DNA from: Cycas panzhihuaensis | Lineage: Eukaryota; Cycadophyta | Assembly: GCA_023213395.1 (NCBI GenBank) | Contig: CM041465.1 | Coordinates: forward strand, 112,041,741-112,105,740 | Length of the DNA stretch: 64,000 nucleotides | Reading direction: 5' to 3' | In this document: positions 46,641-56,893 of the stretch, piece by piece | How positions within the stretch are numbered: the first letter of the stretch is position 1 | Layout: the number at the start of each line of letters is the position of its first letter | Position numbers and translations under genes: made by a program | Notes under the pieces: model-generated | Databases searched by the model: none | What the model saw: only the letters and a program-made list of their open reading frames with translations | What the model was told of the DNA's origin: nothing

Positions 46641-47929
46641 CATTAGAGCTGAAGAAAGGGATTAAAGAAGCGGGAACAAGTAGAGAGAAGGGAAATAAAT
46701 GAAGTGGGATAGAGTAAGAAAGAATGGGATATAAGAATAGGGAGTTGTTACAGGGAAATGAGGGGTGAATAAGGGGATGTGGGGTGTCTATAGCCTATTG
46801 ACCCCAAATTACATAAACAAGATATTTAGCCCACTAGAAAGAGCACAAAAACTCATCAAAATGGGGTGTATGAGTTTTAAGGTGAATTTGAAGTGGTGGG
46901 GCCCATCAGTGGCCCAGGTACAAAAAGAGTCAAAATTGGGGGCATAAACTAACCTAGTACAAAATGGCCCTTACGATATGTTAATCAAATTGAGGTATAT
47001 GAGTTATAAGTGTAATTTTTTTTTTTTTCTTTTTACACTGTGAGTAATGGCTAAGTGGAACTTTTTTTTTTCCTTCTTTTCTTTTCTCTCTTTTTTTCCC
47101 TCTTTTTTTTTTTTAGTCTTGAAAGCTTGACTATTTTGATAAGTTTTGAATTTAGGCAGTAAGTGGCTTGTGATCTTAATTAAGACTAGGGTAGGGGAAG
47201 CAAGGTGGGAATGATGAGATATGTCCTACCCACTGAAAGATGAGGTGTGCTTGGTCTTATAGGCCTGCCAATAAACTTCTGATGTAGAAGTTCAGGGTAG
47301 GTAACTTCGTGGCATTAACTGCTAACCACTGCATTGCAAGACTTCAGCAGCCGATAGTTTACCTGTAGTAGGGAGGGTTTTGGGATCTTAAAAGGGGTCC
47401 TCCTATATACCTGAAGGTACATGGAGGCACACTTCCATAGCCAGGTTTTGTTTAGAGTTTGGTTCAGGAGTGTTATCTCCAGTCCTTCATGCAAGGGGCA
47501 GAAAAGCCACATTGCACTTAGCCAGAATGATAGATCCTTGTGATATTTAAAGACCCCCAGTATAGGGTCTCTACCTAACTACTTGGGTAGCCACTTAGTA
47601 CTGTTATCTACCAGGGAAAAAGATGTGGGAGAGGAAACAAAGGGTAGCCACCCAATAGTGTTAGTTACCCTTAGAATATAACTTAATATAGAAAAAGAAA
47701 ACTAAAAACTAAATTGAAAGTAGAAAAAATAAATTACTAATGTTACCTAAAGGAAGAAATTCCCCTTCACTTCACAACCTCTAATCTTTCCTACTATCAT
47801 TCCTCAATCTCCCAGGAGAGAGTGCTAAGTGAAGGTCTTTCCTCAATCTCTACCTAGGTAGAGAGAGTACTCAATCATACAAGAAATTTTTTTTAGCTTT
47901 TCTAGGCAACTTCCCATGATTGTGACACA
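46641..47929 (-). other. Leader of the chromovirus
   Basis: About 1.3 kb with no coding signal. It contains T-rich runs on the + strand at 47020-47036 and 47060-47116. The frame at 46765-46947 is on the wrong strand for the element and shows no family. Confidence 0.5.
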
Positions 47930-47941
47930 GCTCTGATACCA
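47930..47941 (-). other. Primer binding site (tRNA-iMet)
   Basis: Reads TGGTATCAGAGC on the minus strand, seven bases from the LTR edge. Confidence 0.88.
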
Positions 47942-47948
47942 CTTTGAC

Positions 47949-48251
47949 CGTTCCCTCTCAGAAATCTAGACTTGCAGATGTGAAAATTAGTAGAAAGTGA
48001 TGCCAAAATAGCACAAGTGTGTAAGTAGATCACATATAATGAATCACCAAAATGAGTACTGAAGTACTTTCTCTTTCAAGATATCATATTTGACAACATT
48101 ACAAGTGATTTAACCCTTGAAATACACAAGTAAGGGTCTTCATCCTTATGATTCTATTGGTGGCCCTAACGGCCTTACATCTTATTGGACAGCTTAGCGG
48201 TCTATGCACACATCTTAATAAACACCCTAATCCTTTTTTTCTTATGGATCC
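47949..48251 (-). repeat. Truncated 5' LTR of the chromovirus
   Basis: Matches the 3' LTR (41772-42107) until about GGATCC, then stops at the TGGACGCGC terminus of the right-hand element. This fixes the insertion point; GATCC (48247-48251) is its candidate target duplication. Confidence 0.85.
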
Positions 48252-50995
48252 TGGACGCGCTGCTATGGGATAACTACCTAACTGATAGGCATGGGAGGAG
48301 TAAGTGATGAAATGATAGAAAGTAGAACCTAAAAGGCGGGTAACTACCATGCAGAGCGCCTGCGCGCCGTGAGCGAGTTCGGGATCTGCAATAGAGTATG
48401 GCTACTATTGGGCGACCCTTCCCCACCTCGATCAAGGGGCGAAGGTACGAGGATGAACCCGAGTTGACTGGAATAGGACCCTCCCACCCTTGGGTGGCCG
48501 TAGGGGAAGAGAAGGCCCACCGGAGACAAAGCCAAGAGTAATCCTACACACCGGGATGCACGAGCGATGCAGAAGCAAGGCGCTCGTGCGCTTAAGGAAA
48601 AGGAAGGAAAGGTAAGGACAAAGAAAACTCTTACGATCTTTCCTACGGATAATAGGAGGTGCATGCAACAAAGCAAACAAATACAAAGCAATTTCCCTTT
48701 TAATCTTTCAATGTTCTAATTACTAAGAAAAGAATAAAAGGGAGAACAAGGGTAGCGAGAGGAAGGAAGCGTGCACCGGGCCAAGGCGTGCGAGATGACG
48801 TAGCCTCCACGAGGAGCACCCAACCACCCGCACGACGCATCTGGATGTGGGATGTAGTCATGGCAAAAGGGGTTCCTTACCCTCCCTAAAAGTAAATGCG
48901 ATACCAAAGGAAGGAAAGGAACGCTAACTAGTAAATGAGATAGCATAAAACATGATACATGCAAAGAGCACTTACTGCAGAGAGGCCAACGGGCAACGCT
49001 CTCCGCTGCCTCAAGTACCTGCAAGCAACAAGGGTCTCCCTCTTCCCGAAGGAAGAGCACTAACATGCAACGCAAAGATCTAACAATATATGTCTAGCAA
49101 CATAAGCAAGAGTCTAAATATACATGCGTTAGTGTTAGTCCAATAAGGAAAATACCAAAGGAAAGTGACCCAAATGAAAGGAAACAACAAGGCAAGCCTC
49201 GAAGTGGCCTACTTCCCGCAAACGGTGCCCCAACCTCCCCCCAGGAGCCACAAGGAAGCAAGGAGAAAGTCAAGAACTAAGGCTGGAAAAATGGTTGAAA
49301 AAAATGGGCAAGAGAGACCCAAAGATACCCACGGGACCAAGGATGCTACGGGAGCAAACCGGTGACCGTGGAGCAAGGGTGAAACAAGAACTGTAGTTGG
49401 GGCCTATGGATGGCACCCAAACTGAACAAAGGGTCCCAAATCAGCGCTGCAACTTGTGACAGCACTGGTTTGGACGACTAAAGGGAGCCTTCAAACCCTT
49501 GTTTACAAGCCAAGAGAAGCACGAGGCGAGAGGGAGGTTTTGGGGGCTAAGAGCCGCTTAGGAGCGTGGAAGGTGGTACGGAATCCACCCAGCCCTCTCC
49601 AAAACCTATGCAACCCTCAACGCCACGCTTTGGACAAAGAAACGAGGCAAGAAGCATGTGGAGAGTGGTATAACACCCTCCAAAGGGAGGAAAACCAACT
49701 CTTATGGAACAAGTAGGAACAAATAAGTCAAGCACAAATATCACAAAAACAAATGCAAAATGAAGAATACCGGAAGGGGAGGCAAGGGATTTTCTCGCCT
49801 AAAGGATGTCAAGAAGGGCCGGAAAAATAGCCCAGACTGGAGTGGAGCAGCTTGAGGCCCCGCTACGGTGTGATGGGAAACACCGCAAACGAGGAACTCA
49901 GACCGCCTGGTAGAAACCAGCTTGGAAACTGCTTAAAGGAGCCCTCCATGCTTGAGGGTCAGAGAATGTCTCACCGAGCCAAAGGAGAGTCGATGTATGA
50001 AGAGGTGCAGTGTCCAACAGCAAAGAAAAAGCAGAGAAGAGTAGAGCAGGGGAGTGTTTTTATTGAGAGCAACTTCAAAAGTGAGCCAAAAGATCTTTGT
50101 AAATGATCCAAAAAGGGCTTAAGTACTCAAGCAAAACCCTAAACCGTGCGATTAGGGCGCAACTGGAGGAGAAATAAAGTGCAAGCTACGTGGCAGTTTC
50201 GTAATAAATGTGAAATTGCCACGGCGGATTTTAAAAATAACTGAATAGCTGCATCACGAATATTCGCCAGATCGCGGATATTCCGGCCAGCATCAAAAAA
50301 TCAAGCAGACACGCCTAGGGCAGAATGGGGCCCACCAACCACCCAGTTGGGGGCATTTAATCGAAAAGGCTTACATAACGCTAAGACACCCACCCGGGAG
50401 CAAACAAGCCAACAAAACGGGTCCAAAGGAGCAAAAATAGGGCTCGAGTGGGGTGGCAAGTTGACCAAACGATGATGAGTCATCACACCAAGTGAGGTGG
50501 CGAAACCTAGTGGATCCCGGAGCGAGGAGGGCAGATGCGGAAGCAATACGGTCACACTGTGGTGCCACACTACCGGGAGTGTGCCCTCGCTATAGTCGCC
50601 CCAGTTAATAAGTGTGGACGACCACAAGGCCGCCCACAAAGTCATACACATGCGTATACGCAAGCAAACATCCAGTAAAAGAAAGCAATGATAATGCAAG
50701 AGACATACCTGCACTTACCTGAGTCGGTGATTCCGTATCCATTCCCGGAAGCCGGGAAACATCGCCTGGCAAGCAGAGCCTCGCCGGAAGCTCGTGCGAT
50801 GGCGAATGCCGCAACACAACCGCCAAGAACGTATATAGATATATCAATCAAGATCATAATAGTAGGCAAGGGTGCTGGCGAGTGTCGTGGCGGGATGCGT
50901 GGATATGAAAGCGGTGGTGGAGACAACATAGGGGCTGCCTATGGGCCACTTGGAAACTGACTGGGAGAATGAGACAGGTGAGGGGGCTGCCCCCA
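48252..50995 (-). repeat. 3' LTR of copy 2 (about 2.7 kb)
   Basis: Same termini as the other two LTRs: starts TGGGGGCAGCCCCC and ends GCGTCCA. Lengths 2812, 2744 and 2713 bp agree. The promoter set (imperfect TTTCGTA/TGTGAAA inverted repeat, TACGTGGC, AAACCCTAAACC, TACTTAAG) lies at 50115-50220. Short frames in it show no protein family. Confidence 0.75.
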
Positions 50996-51057
50996 CCACA
51001 AAGGATGCAAAGGAACATGTATAGCTAAATAAAGAACAAATAGTGGGTACCATAGTT

Positions 51058-51594
51058 TTACCTCATTAGTAACCCGGTTTCAGAGGTGCGAACGGATCGC
51101 AAAGCAAAGTGACAGACGACCTGGGGCTTGGGCGACGGGAAGGCCAGGCAAACCTCGTGGGGCGGTCGTGAGGAGGCGGCGCTCAAGGATGAGGCGAACA
51201 AGGCTATCTGCCTCAACGTTGAGGGCAGGGATATCCGGATATCGACAGAAAAGCAGGCCGGGGAGGGACTGGCGGCGAAGCAAGAGTCCTCAAGTGAGGG
51301 CATCGCACTGTAAACCTGGGTGAGATGGGACACCACAACTTGAGAGTCACAAAACAAAACAATGGGTCCATGATGGAGATGGAGAGCATCGATGGGGCTT
51401 CAATAACGGTGTATACTCACCGTTGTTGGTAGCCTCGGGAGGAAGATCCTGAGGCGGAGGAGATTATGTCCGAAGAGTCTGCGGAGGATCCATGCGGCGG
51501 AAGGTCCAGGATTACCGCGGCTTCCGCCGTCGGTAAAGATGTAAACAGACATCGGCGACGCAAAATCCAAGCAATCGATGGGTGGTGAAAGCAA
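51058..51594 (-). pseudogene. 3' RNase H of copy 2, frameshifted
   Basis: Starts MSVYIFTDGGSRGNPGPS, closer to the canonical RNase H start than copy 1 (GGSRGNPG against GRSCGNLG). The frame breaks near 51440 by small deletions. CDSQVVVSHLTQVY (near 51340) and LNVEADSLVRLIL (near 51215) remain in other frames. The catalytic Glu is kept (GEYT). At least two frameshifts prevent expression of a full domain from this copy. Confidence 0.8.
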
Positions 51595-52040
51595 CGCACA
51601 ACAAGTCGTGAAAATGGCCGTGAAGGGTAGGAGGACCTAGCAATGAGGTAACCTGGCGAGAACAAACAATCCGATCGCCGTGAGGAGGCGGTCGGAGGAA
51701 AAAACCCCTTAGAGTGCCAAAGGTCGCCTTTAGAAGCGAAACATGCCCCGAGTGGGGGCATTCCTTTTGGGGACTCAAGAGCAAGAAAGGGCTGCAATGA
51801 GTCCAGGCGGTGAGCAGGCCAAACGAGTATAAACTCGGGCAGCACGGAGTAGCGCAAAACGATGCGTGAAGGGCCCTAAAGCGCGATGATGATGCACCAT
51901 AAATGCCCTTGCGGGGAGGGCAAAAGGGCATCAACATAGCGCGATTGATGACAGGGCGAAGGCAAAATGTCGGGCAACGAGACGGTCCCAACGGCCGACG
52001 CGAGACCAAAAAGCAGAGGAAGTGCCCGCTGGGGCCCACT

Positions 52041-52048
52041 TTATATAA
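52041..52048 (-). promoter_or_regulatory. Candidate internal TATA box of copy 2
   Basis: Minus strand TTATATAAAG, a near-ideal plant TATA box, about 450 bp before the RNase H start at 51594. It survived the PMD deletion, which ends about 95 bp upstream of it. Confidence 0.5.
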
Positions 52049-52138
52049 GGAAATCGACGGGAAAATGGATTCATTTTCACCGGCTCTCATCTGAAACGAG
52101 CCATTTCCTTACGCAGCAGCAGAAAGTGCCACCTAACT

Positions 52139-52486
52139 TTGGAGGCACGCAGGGAGAGCGGATCGTATCCAGGCCGACACGATCGCCTAGTAGCGAGATG
52201 GTCTCGAGGTCGAGCCGAGCAGGGCCGGACCCACACGGCGGCGACCCCGAGACGGCCTCAGGATGAGGAGAGCAAGGCAGGCTCGCGGAGGCCTGTGGAG
52301 GAGCCTCAGAGGCATGTGGTCCCCAGGAGAGGGATCACAGAGACCCGGAGATGGTACCCCAGGAGCGGGGCCATAGCAGTAGGATATGTATATGCAGAGT
52401 TCGGGGAAAGACGGCCTGTGGGGTCATATATAGGGCTATATGATTGTACCCCCCCTGCAAGGACACCAGCTTCCCAGGATGTATGA
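52139..52486 (+). pseudogene. Remnant of the antisense PMD gene tail in copy 2
   Basis: Antisense to the element, like the PMD remnant of copy 1. RTHTAATPRRPQDEES and RRGITETRRWYP correspond to the copy 1 tail (SRTHTHTTVTTPR and RRGITETRRWYP, minus strand 7420-7151). The PMD core and most of the coiled-coil region are gone. The 5' end is the deletion junction: GATCGTATCC from the PMD side joins GGAGGCACGC from the far side. About 2.2 kb is missing compared with copy 1. The remaining frame of 115 codons is probably not a gene. Confidence 0.6.
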
Positions 52487-53042
52487 TGATATGACTTTTG
52501 ATATGTATATATATATACATGGGGTGATTGGAACCCCATTTAGATATGAGATACTGTGTATGATGTGTCATATGTGGATGATATGTATATTTATTTTTTG
52601 TGTATTATGAATGTTATGTTGCAGATGTTTTATGTTGTGTATATTTTGTTATATGATGCACACGTTTCCCCCCATGTACGACCACACGCCTAACAGGGGC
52701 ACACACACACGCCGTGAGTGGGACGACATAGAAGTGTGAGGTTAGGGAGTAGGACGGGATACATGTCTACAGGAGAGCATAGCGGGATATGCGAAGGAAA
52801 CAGCGGGCAGGAGAGGGGAGCAACGATGCCCCCAAGTGTCTTCCTGATTGGGGGATGCCCAAGCAAGACGACACAAGGGTTCCCAAGAGAGTACGGGAAT
52901 GCAGGTTCCGCGGAGGGAACCGAAAAGAAGAAGGAGGAATCCATCTTAAGTTGCCACTCTACCCGTGGTTGGGAAGAATGGGGACAACCTAAGATGGTAG
53001 TTTAGGCTCGTTTTGGAGCAAGGCGAAAGAATCGCCGAGGGA

Positions 53043-53804
53043 TCATGCGTAAAACTTCTTAAGGAACATCCCATTAACGGCTTTCTCAAATTCGAGCCCT
53101 TCCAGGGTGGCTATCCTGTAAGCACCATTATCGAGGGATTTGATAATGACAAAGGGACCAACCCATCGGGGTTCGAACTTGGTTAAACGGTCAATGGAAG
53201 TAATGAGCCTGGCCGAAGTCGCTCTACCTCCATCTCGACGGCGCAGAGCTTGGTGAAGGGGACGCCGGCGCCGCAGGCGGGTGCCAGGAAGGGTGGTGAG
53301 GTTATGAGTGACAATCGAGGGGTTGATTCCCTTCATGTCAACATAATCCCACACGAAAATGTCTCGAAACTCCTGGAACAGAAGGGAGTATTCCCTTACC
53401 TCATCAGGAGAGCATTCCGACCCAACCTTAATGACCTTGCCCGGGGCCAAGACTACGTCCTTGGTTACCCCCATGCACATGGCGTTGCCCTCCTCGAAGT
53501 GGAGAGGGGCAAGATCAACGGGAGGAGGAGGAACAGGAGACAGGATCAGATCGGCAAGCGTGGATCCGACCGCGAGGATCTTCTGGTGACCAAGCCGGTG
53601 GTGACCAGAAGGTAGGTTAGGCGCAAGGCCTGCTAGATGCTCGAGCAGGGCTTCATCGTCCTTGAAATAATCCACCCCATGGATGACCTTACTTCGAGTA
53701 GAGAAGCCCGAGGGAGCGAGAGCAACGGGACCGTGATGACCATCGTTGCTCGGCTTCCTCACCAAATCAAGGAAAATGTAAAGGTGACCCTCGGAAGGGA
53801 GCAA
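53043..53804 (-). pseudogene. Spacer fused in frame to the integrase tail, copy 2
   Basis: A 253-codon open frame. It carries the conserved spacer (VIHGVDYFKDDEALLEHLAG), EVREYSLLFQEFRDIFVWDY and VTHNLTTLPG, then jumps from the RT start (RLITSID) to the integrase tail (RLTKFEPRWVGPF, NGAYRIATLEG). The join lies at 53189-53208 and keeps the frame. So RT, RNase H and the integrase core, about 2.34 kb in copy 1, were removed precisely enough to leave one continuous frame. The frame itself has no stop; upstream connection to protease needs a frameshift. A function of the fused tail is unknown. Confidence 0.8.
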
Positions 53805-53819
53805 AAGGCACCGAAACCA

Positions 53820-54666
53820 TTACCTACGGGGTAACGAAAAGGAGAAATGCCGACAGCGGGTCAACACTAGCGATGACATGCGACACGCACGAAGGGCTAG
53901 CCTCACCAACGAGAGAGGTTCTAGACGAGGATCTAGAACAAGGCGGTCGCCTATTGGGCGTGAAGGAAAGAGACGGGTGAGGACAATCCTCATCTTCGCC
54001 GAGCGACTCATCATCGCCGAACAGGCGAGGTACCCGTAACTCCCAACGCCAATAGGGGCGAACCGCGTGAGACTAGGAGGAGAAGACGCGTGGTCTTCTT
54101 CGGACGGGTTAGGTATCCCAATAGAGCAAGCCGAGGCATGAGTGGATGAACCCTGGTTTCTTTGACCGGTAGAGCGAGTTTGTTTAGTAAAAGGGCGTTC
54201 ACGGGGGATCACTCTCATTCGTCCATCATGGACGAATTTAAGTTGTCCCCAAAGGGTCGAGCACACGGCTCCCATTTGATCGAGCCATGGACGACCAAGA
54301 AGGAGGTTGTAGTCCACATCAACGTCAAGGACTACAACGTCGGCGAGAACGATCTTACCCTCAAGGGTAAGCGGAATCGCGACAGATCCCAGAGGGGTCT
54401 TCTCGCTACCGTCATACCCTTGGCATCGCCAGGGAATGGGTTCCAAGGCGGAAATACCAAGCTCTTGCATGACATGCAAGGGCATGGCATTGACGGAAGA
54501 ACCGTTGTCGACAACAGTTCTTCGAAGAGTACAATCAGCGACGATGGTGATGGTGAATGGGAAGTTCCACTGACGTTCCCTTTCACCGGCAAGGGGAAGA
54601 TCCTTAGGATCAAAGGAAATAGCGGGTCCACCACCTTGGGCGACACCTAAAGCGTGGACAGGTACG
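53820..54666 (-). pseudogene. Protease region of copy 2
   Basis: Within a 324-codon frame (54794-53820) free of stops. It starts in the gag-protease linker (AAVGMSLMDVLRSCPEQRA), has the active site VVDNGSSVNAMPLHV (near 54515-54470), LTLEGKIVLADVVVLDVDVD and YNLLLGRPWLDQMGAV (near 54310-54265), and runs on to the spacer. The sites of copy 1 stops are sense codons here (TGG, CAA, CGG). The catalytic triplet is DNG, as in the other copies. Small indels put gag and protease in different frames, so a full polyprotein could not be made from this copy. Confidence 0.78.
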
Positions 54667-56893
54667 TCACTTGATCCTAAAGCTTCCAGGAGGAGGGCCC
54701 GTTGCTCGGGACAACTCCTCAGAACGTCCATCAAGGACATTCCTACAGCGGCAAGTATGGAGCTCGTCCACCGAGAAAGGCTTACCCTTCCCAAGTGGGT
54801 TAGGTAAGTGCCCTTCTAAGTCGTGAACGACCCGGGCACACAGAATAGCCTTGGGAAAAGGACTTCGGGAGGAAGGGTCTCCAAGAGGGCCGGAAGGAGC
54901 GGAGGACAAAAGCTCCACCGCTTCCTTAGCGGCTTGAGATCGCGTAAGGGCAAAAGTGGGAGTTGCTTCAAGTAACTGGATCACCTTCTTCCCCCTGTTA
55001 CGGGGTCGTGAAGGCGACGGTTTGCGACGGCTAGGAGAACGAGAAGAGGAAGAAGAATTCCTAGCGTCCTTCCCTTTATCGCGGGAAGGGCGGGGATCCG
55101 ACGATCTTCCTCGGTTACGGTTGTTCTTGGTTTGGGTCTTGCGACCACGTTCCCCGTGCTTAGGGAACGGATCCTTATGAACTGGTTGATCCAAATTAGG
55201 CCTTGAGGCCCGTTTGGGAGAAGAATCGTGTCGAGGGGCATCCTTTGGATGCTGGACCCTACAACGCGAATCGTCGTGGAAGCAATCCCCATGAATGGAG
55301 CACCACTTCTTCTCAAGCGGGGGGTCAAACCTCCTCGCTTGAGAGGACTGGGCGTTTCCATTCCTGGGAAAAGGAGCTTGGGTAGTTTGTTGGACTTGCT
55401 TGTTTGACGTAGGGGATGAAGGAGCTTGAAGCTTGAGCTCCTTCATCGTACGCTCGAATGAGCGTATAGCTGATGTGAGAGGGTTAAAGTCCTCTCGGTA
55501 GGATGAGAGGAAGACCGCGTCGGCTGGGAAGGTTTGGTATCTTTGGTAGGGGGTGGTGCCTCACGGCGCTGTGAGGGCTTAAGAGGTTTCTTGAGACCCG
55601 CTTGGATCTCAATAGCCTCCAACGCCAAGCACTTGGCGATCGCGGAATCGCATGTGGTCGCCCCCATCTTGACGACTTCCACGTGGACTTCGGGACGAAG
55701 CGCATTGACGAACAGGTCTCGCTTCAGCTCCTCGGGTAATGTTGCCTTAGTGGAGTGAAGTAAGTCGTGGAATCGCCGCACAAAGTCACGATTCATCTCA
55801 TCGTGACCTTGTTTGAGCGAAAGAAGAGACTTCATTCCGCTCTCGAATGGATGAGCTACATCAAAATAGTTGATGAACTCATCCACCAATTGCTGGAATG
55901 AATGGATCGAATAGGCAGGGAGACAGTAGAACCATTTGAGGCGCCACCGCAAGGATCTAGGAAATAGTTTCATCAAAATATGGTCGAAGCCCGATGAATC
56001 GATGCATGCCATAGAAAAACTACGGACATGCTCCGCCGGGTCTTGCGACGAAGTCCCATCGAATCTAGGAACTTTAGGGGGATGAGGCGGCAAGTTGGTT
56101 CGCAACGCCTCAACCGAAAGAGGGGTTGACCTAAAGTCCATGAAGGGGTGCGCCCTTACCTGAACTGTAGGATCAACGAATGTCGAAGTAGGTAACGCAC
56201 AAGGAGCGGGTGAGGGTGGAACACCCATCCCTCCTTGAGGAAGCGCCCCTTGCTGAAAAGAGGCGTGGGGGTAAGCGCCTTGGAAGGGAGTCGGGTTCCC
56301 TTGCGAAGGCACGACGGATGGGATTACACTGGAAGAAGGGCAAGACGGATGTGGAACCGGGTTTTGCCCATATGGGCCACCCGTAGGTGGAGCAACCCCA
56401 TATGGGTGTAGCGGATCCACCCCATAAACGGGAAGACGACTTCCTCTACCACCCCCAAGGTTGAGAGGTATATCCTGGGGGAACGTAGAAGGAAGCACCA
56501 ACGTGCTGGGCTGGAGGATGCGTGGGAGTGGATCCCACATGACTAGTGGTTGGAAAGCTAGTAGGGCCAATAGGCCTACTAGGGATGGTATGCACCACAT
56601 TAGGAGATGGCACATTGGTTTGATTAGGAGCGGGTATGCTAACTCTCAGTTGAAGGAAAGACACACCACGAGAAGATCCTAAGGCATTAGGACCTTGATG
56701 AGAGACGGAAGATGCCACGCACGCCCCCACTGCAGGGAATGAGTGAGACGTACGTATAGGCACGAAAGGATTTGTGGTCATAGGAAGGGTGGATGAGGAT
56801 GAAGCATGAGGTGGGGGAGCGGAAGAGGAAGAGGCCCCTCTATGAAGAACATCCTCAAACCACCCAGGACGCGGTTGCAAGCGTGTTGCGTGG
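54667..56893 (-). pseudogene. gag: gag of copy 2, N-terminus missing
   Basis: Two long frames: 56615-55443 (390 codons) and 55446-54667 (259 codons). Motifs: PHPPKVPRFDGTSSQDPAEH, LKWFYCLPAYSIHSFQQLVD, FINYFDVAHPF, MNRDFVRRFHDLLHSTKATL, RDLFVNALRPEVHVEVVKMG and KCLALEAIEIQAGLKKP. The last frame holds the finger WCSIHGDCFHDDSRC (C-X2-H-X4-H-X4-C) and a Ser/Arg-rich basic tail. It retains the capsid C-terminal segment that copy 1 lost. Compared with copy 1, about 133 N-terminal residues and the leader are missing: homology begins at CGCAAC right after the LTR. Confidence 0.82.

Larger units (their letters stand above)
41772..48251 (-). mobile_element. Ty3/gypsy chromovirus, 5' LTR cut by the right-hand block
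   Basis: On the minus strand: partial 5' LTR, tRNA-iMet site, long leader, gag, protease, RT, RNase H, integrase with chromodomain, polypurine tract, 3' LTR. The 5' LTR stops at 48251 where the copy 2 LTR begins. TGGAT (41767-41771) is the candidate target duplication; the partner lies beyond 64000. Confidence 0.88.
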
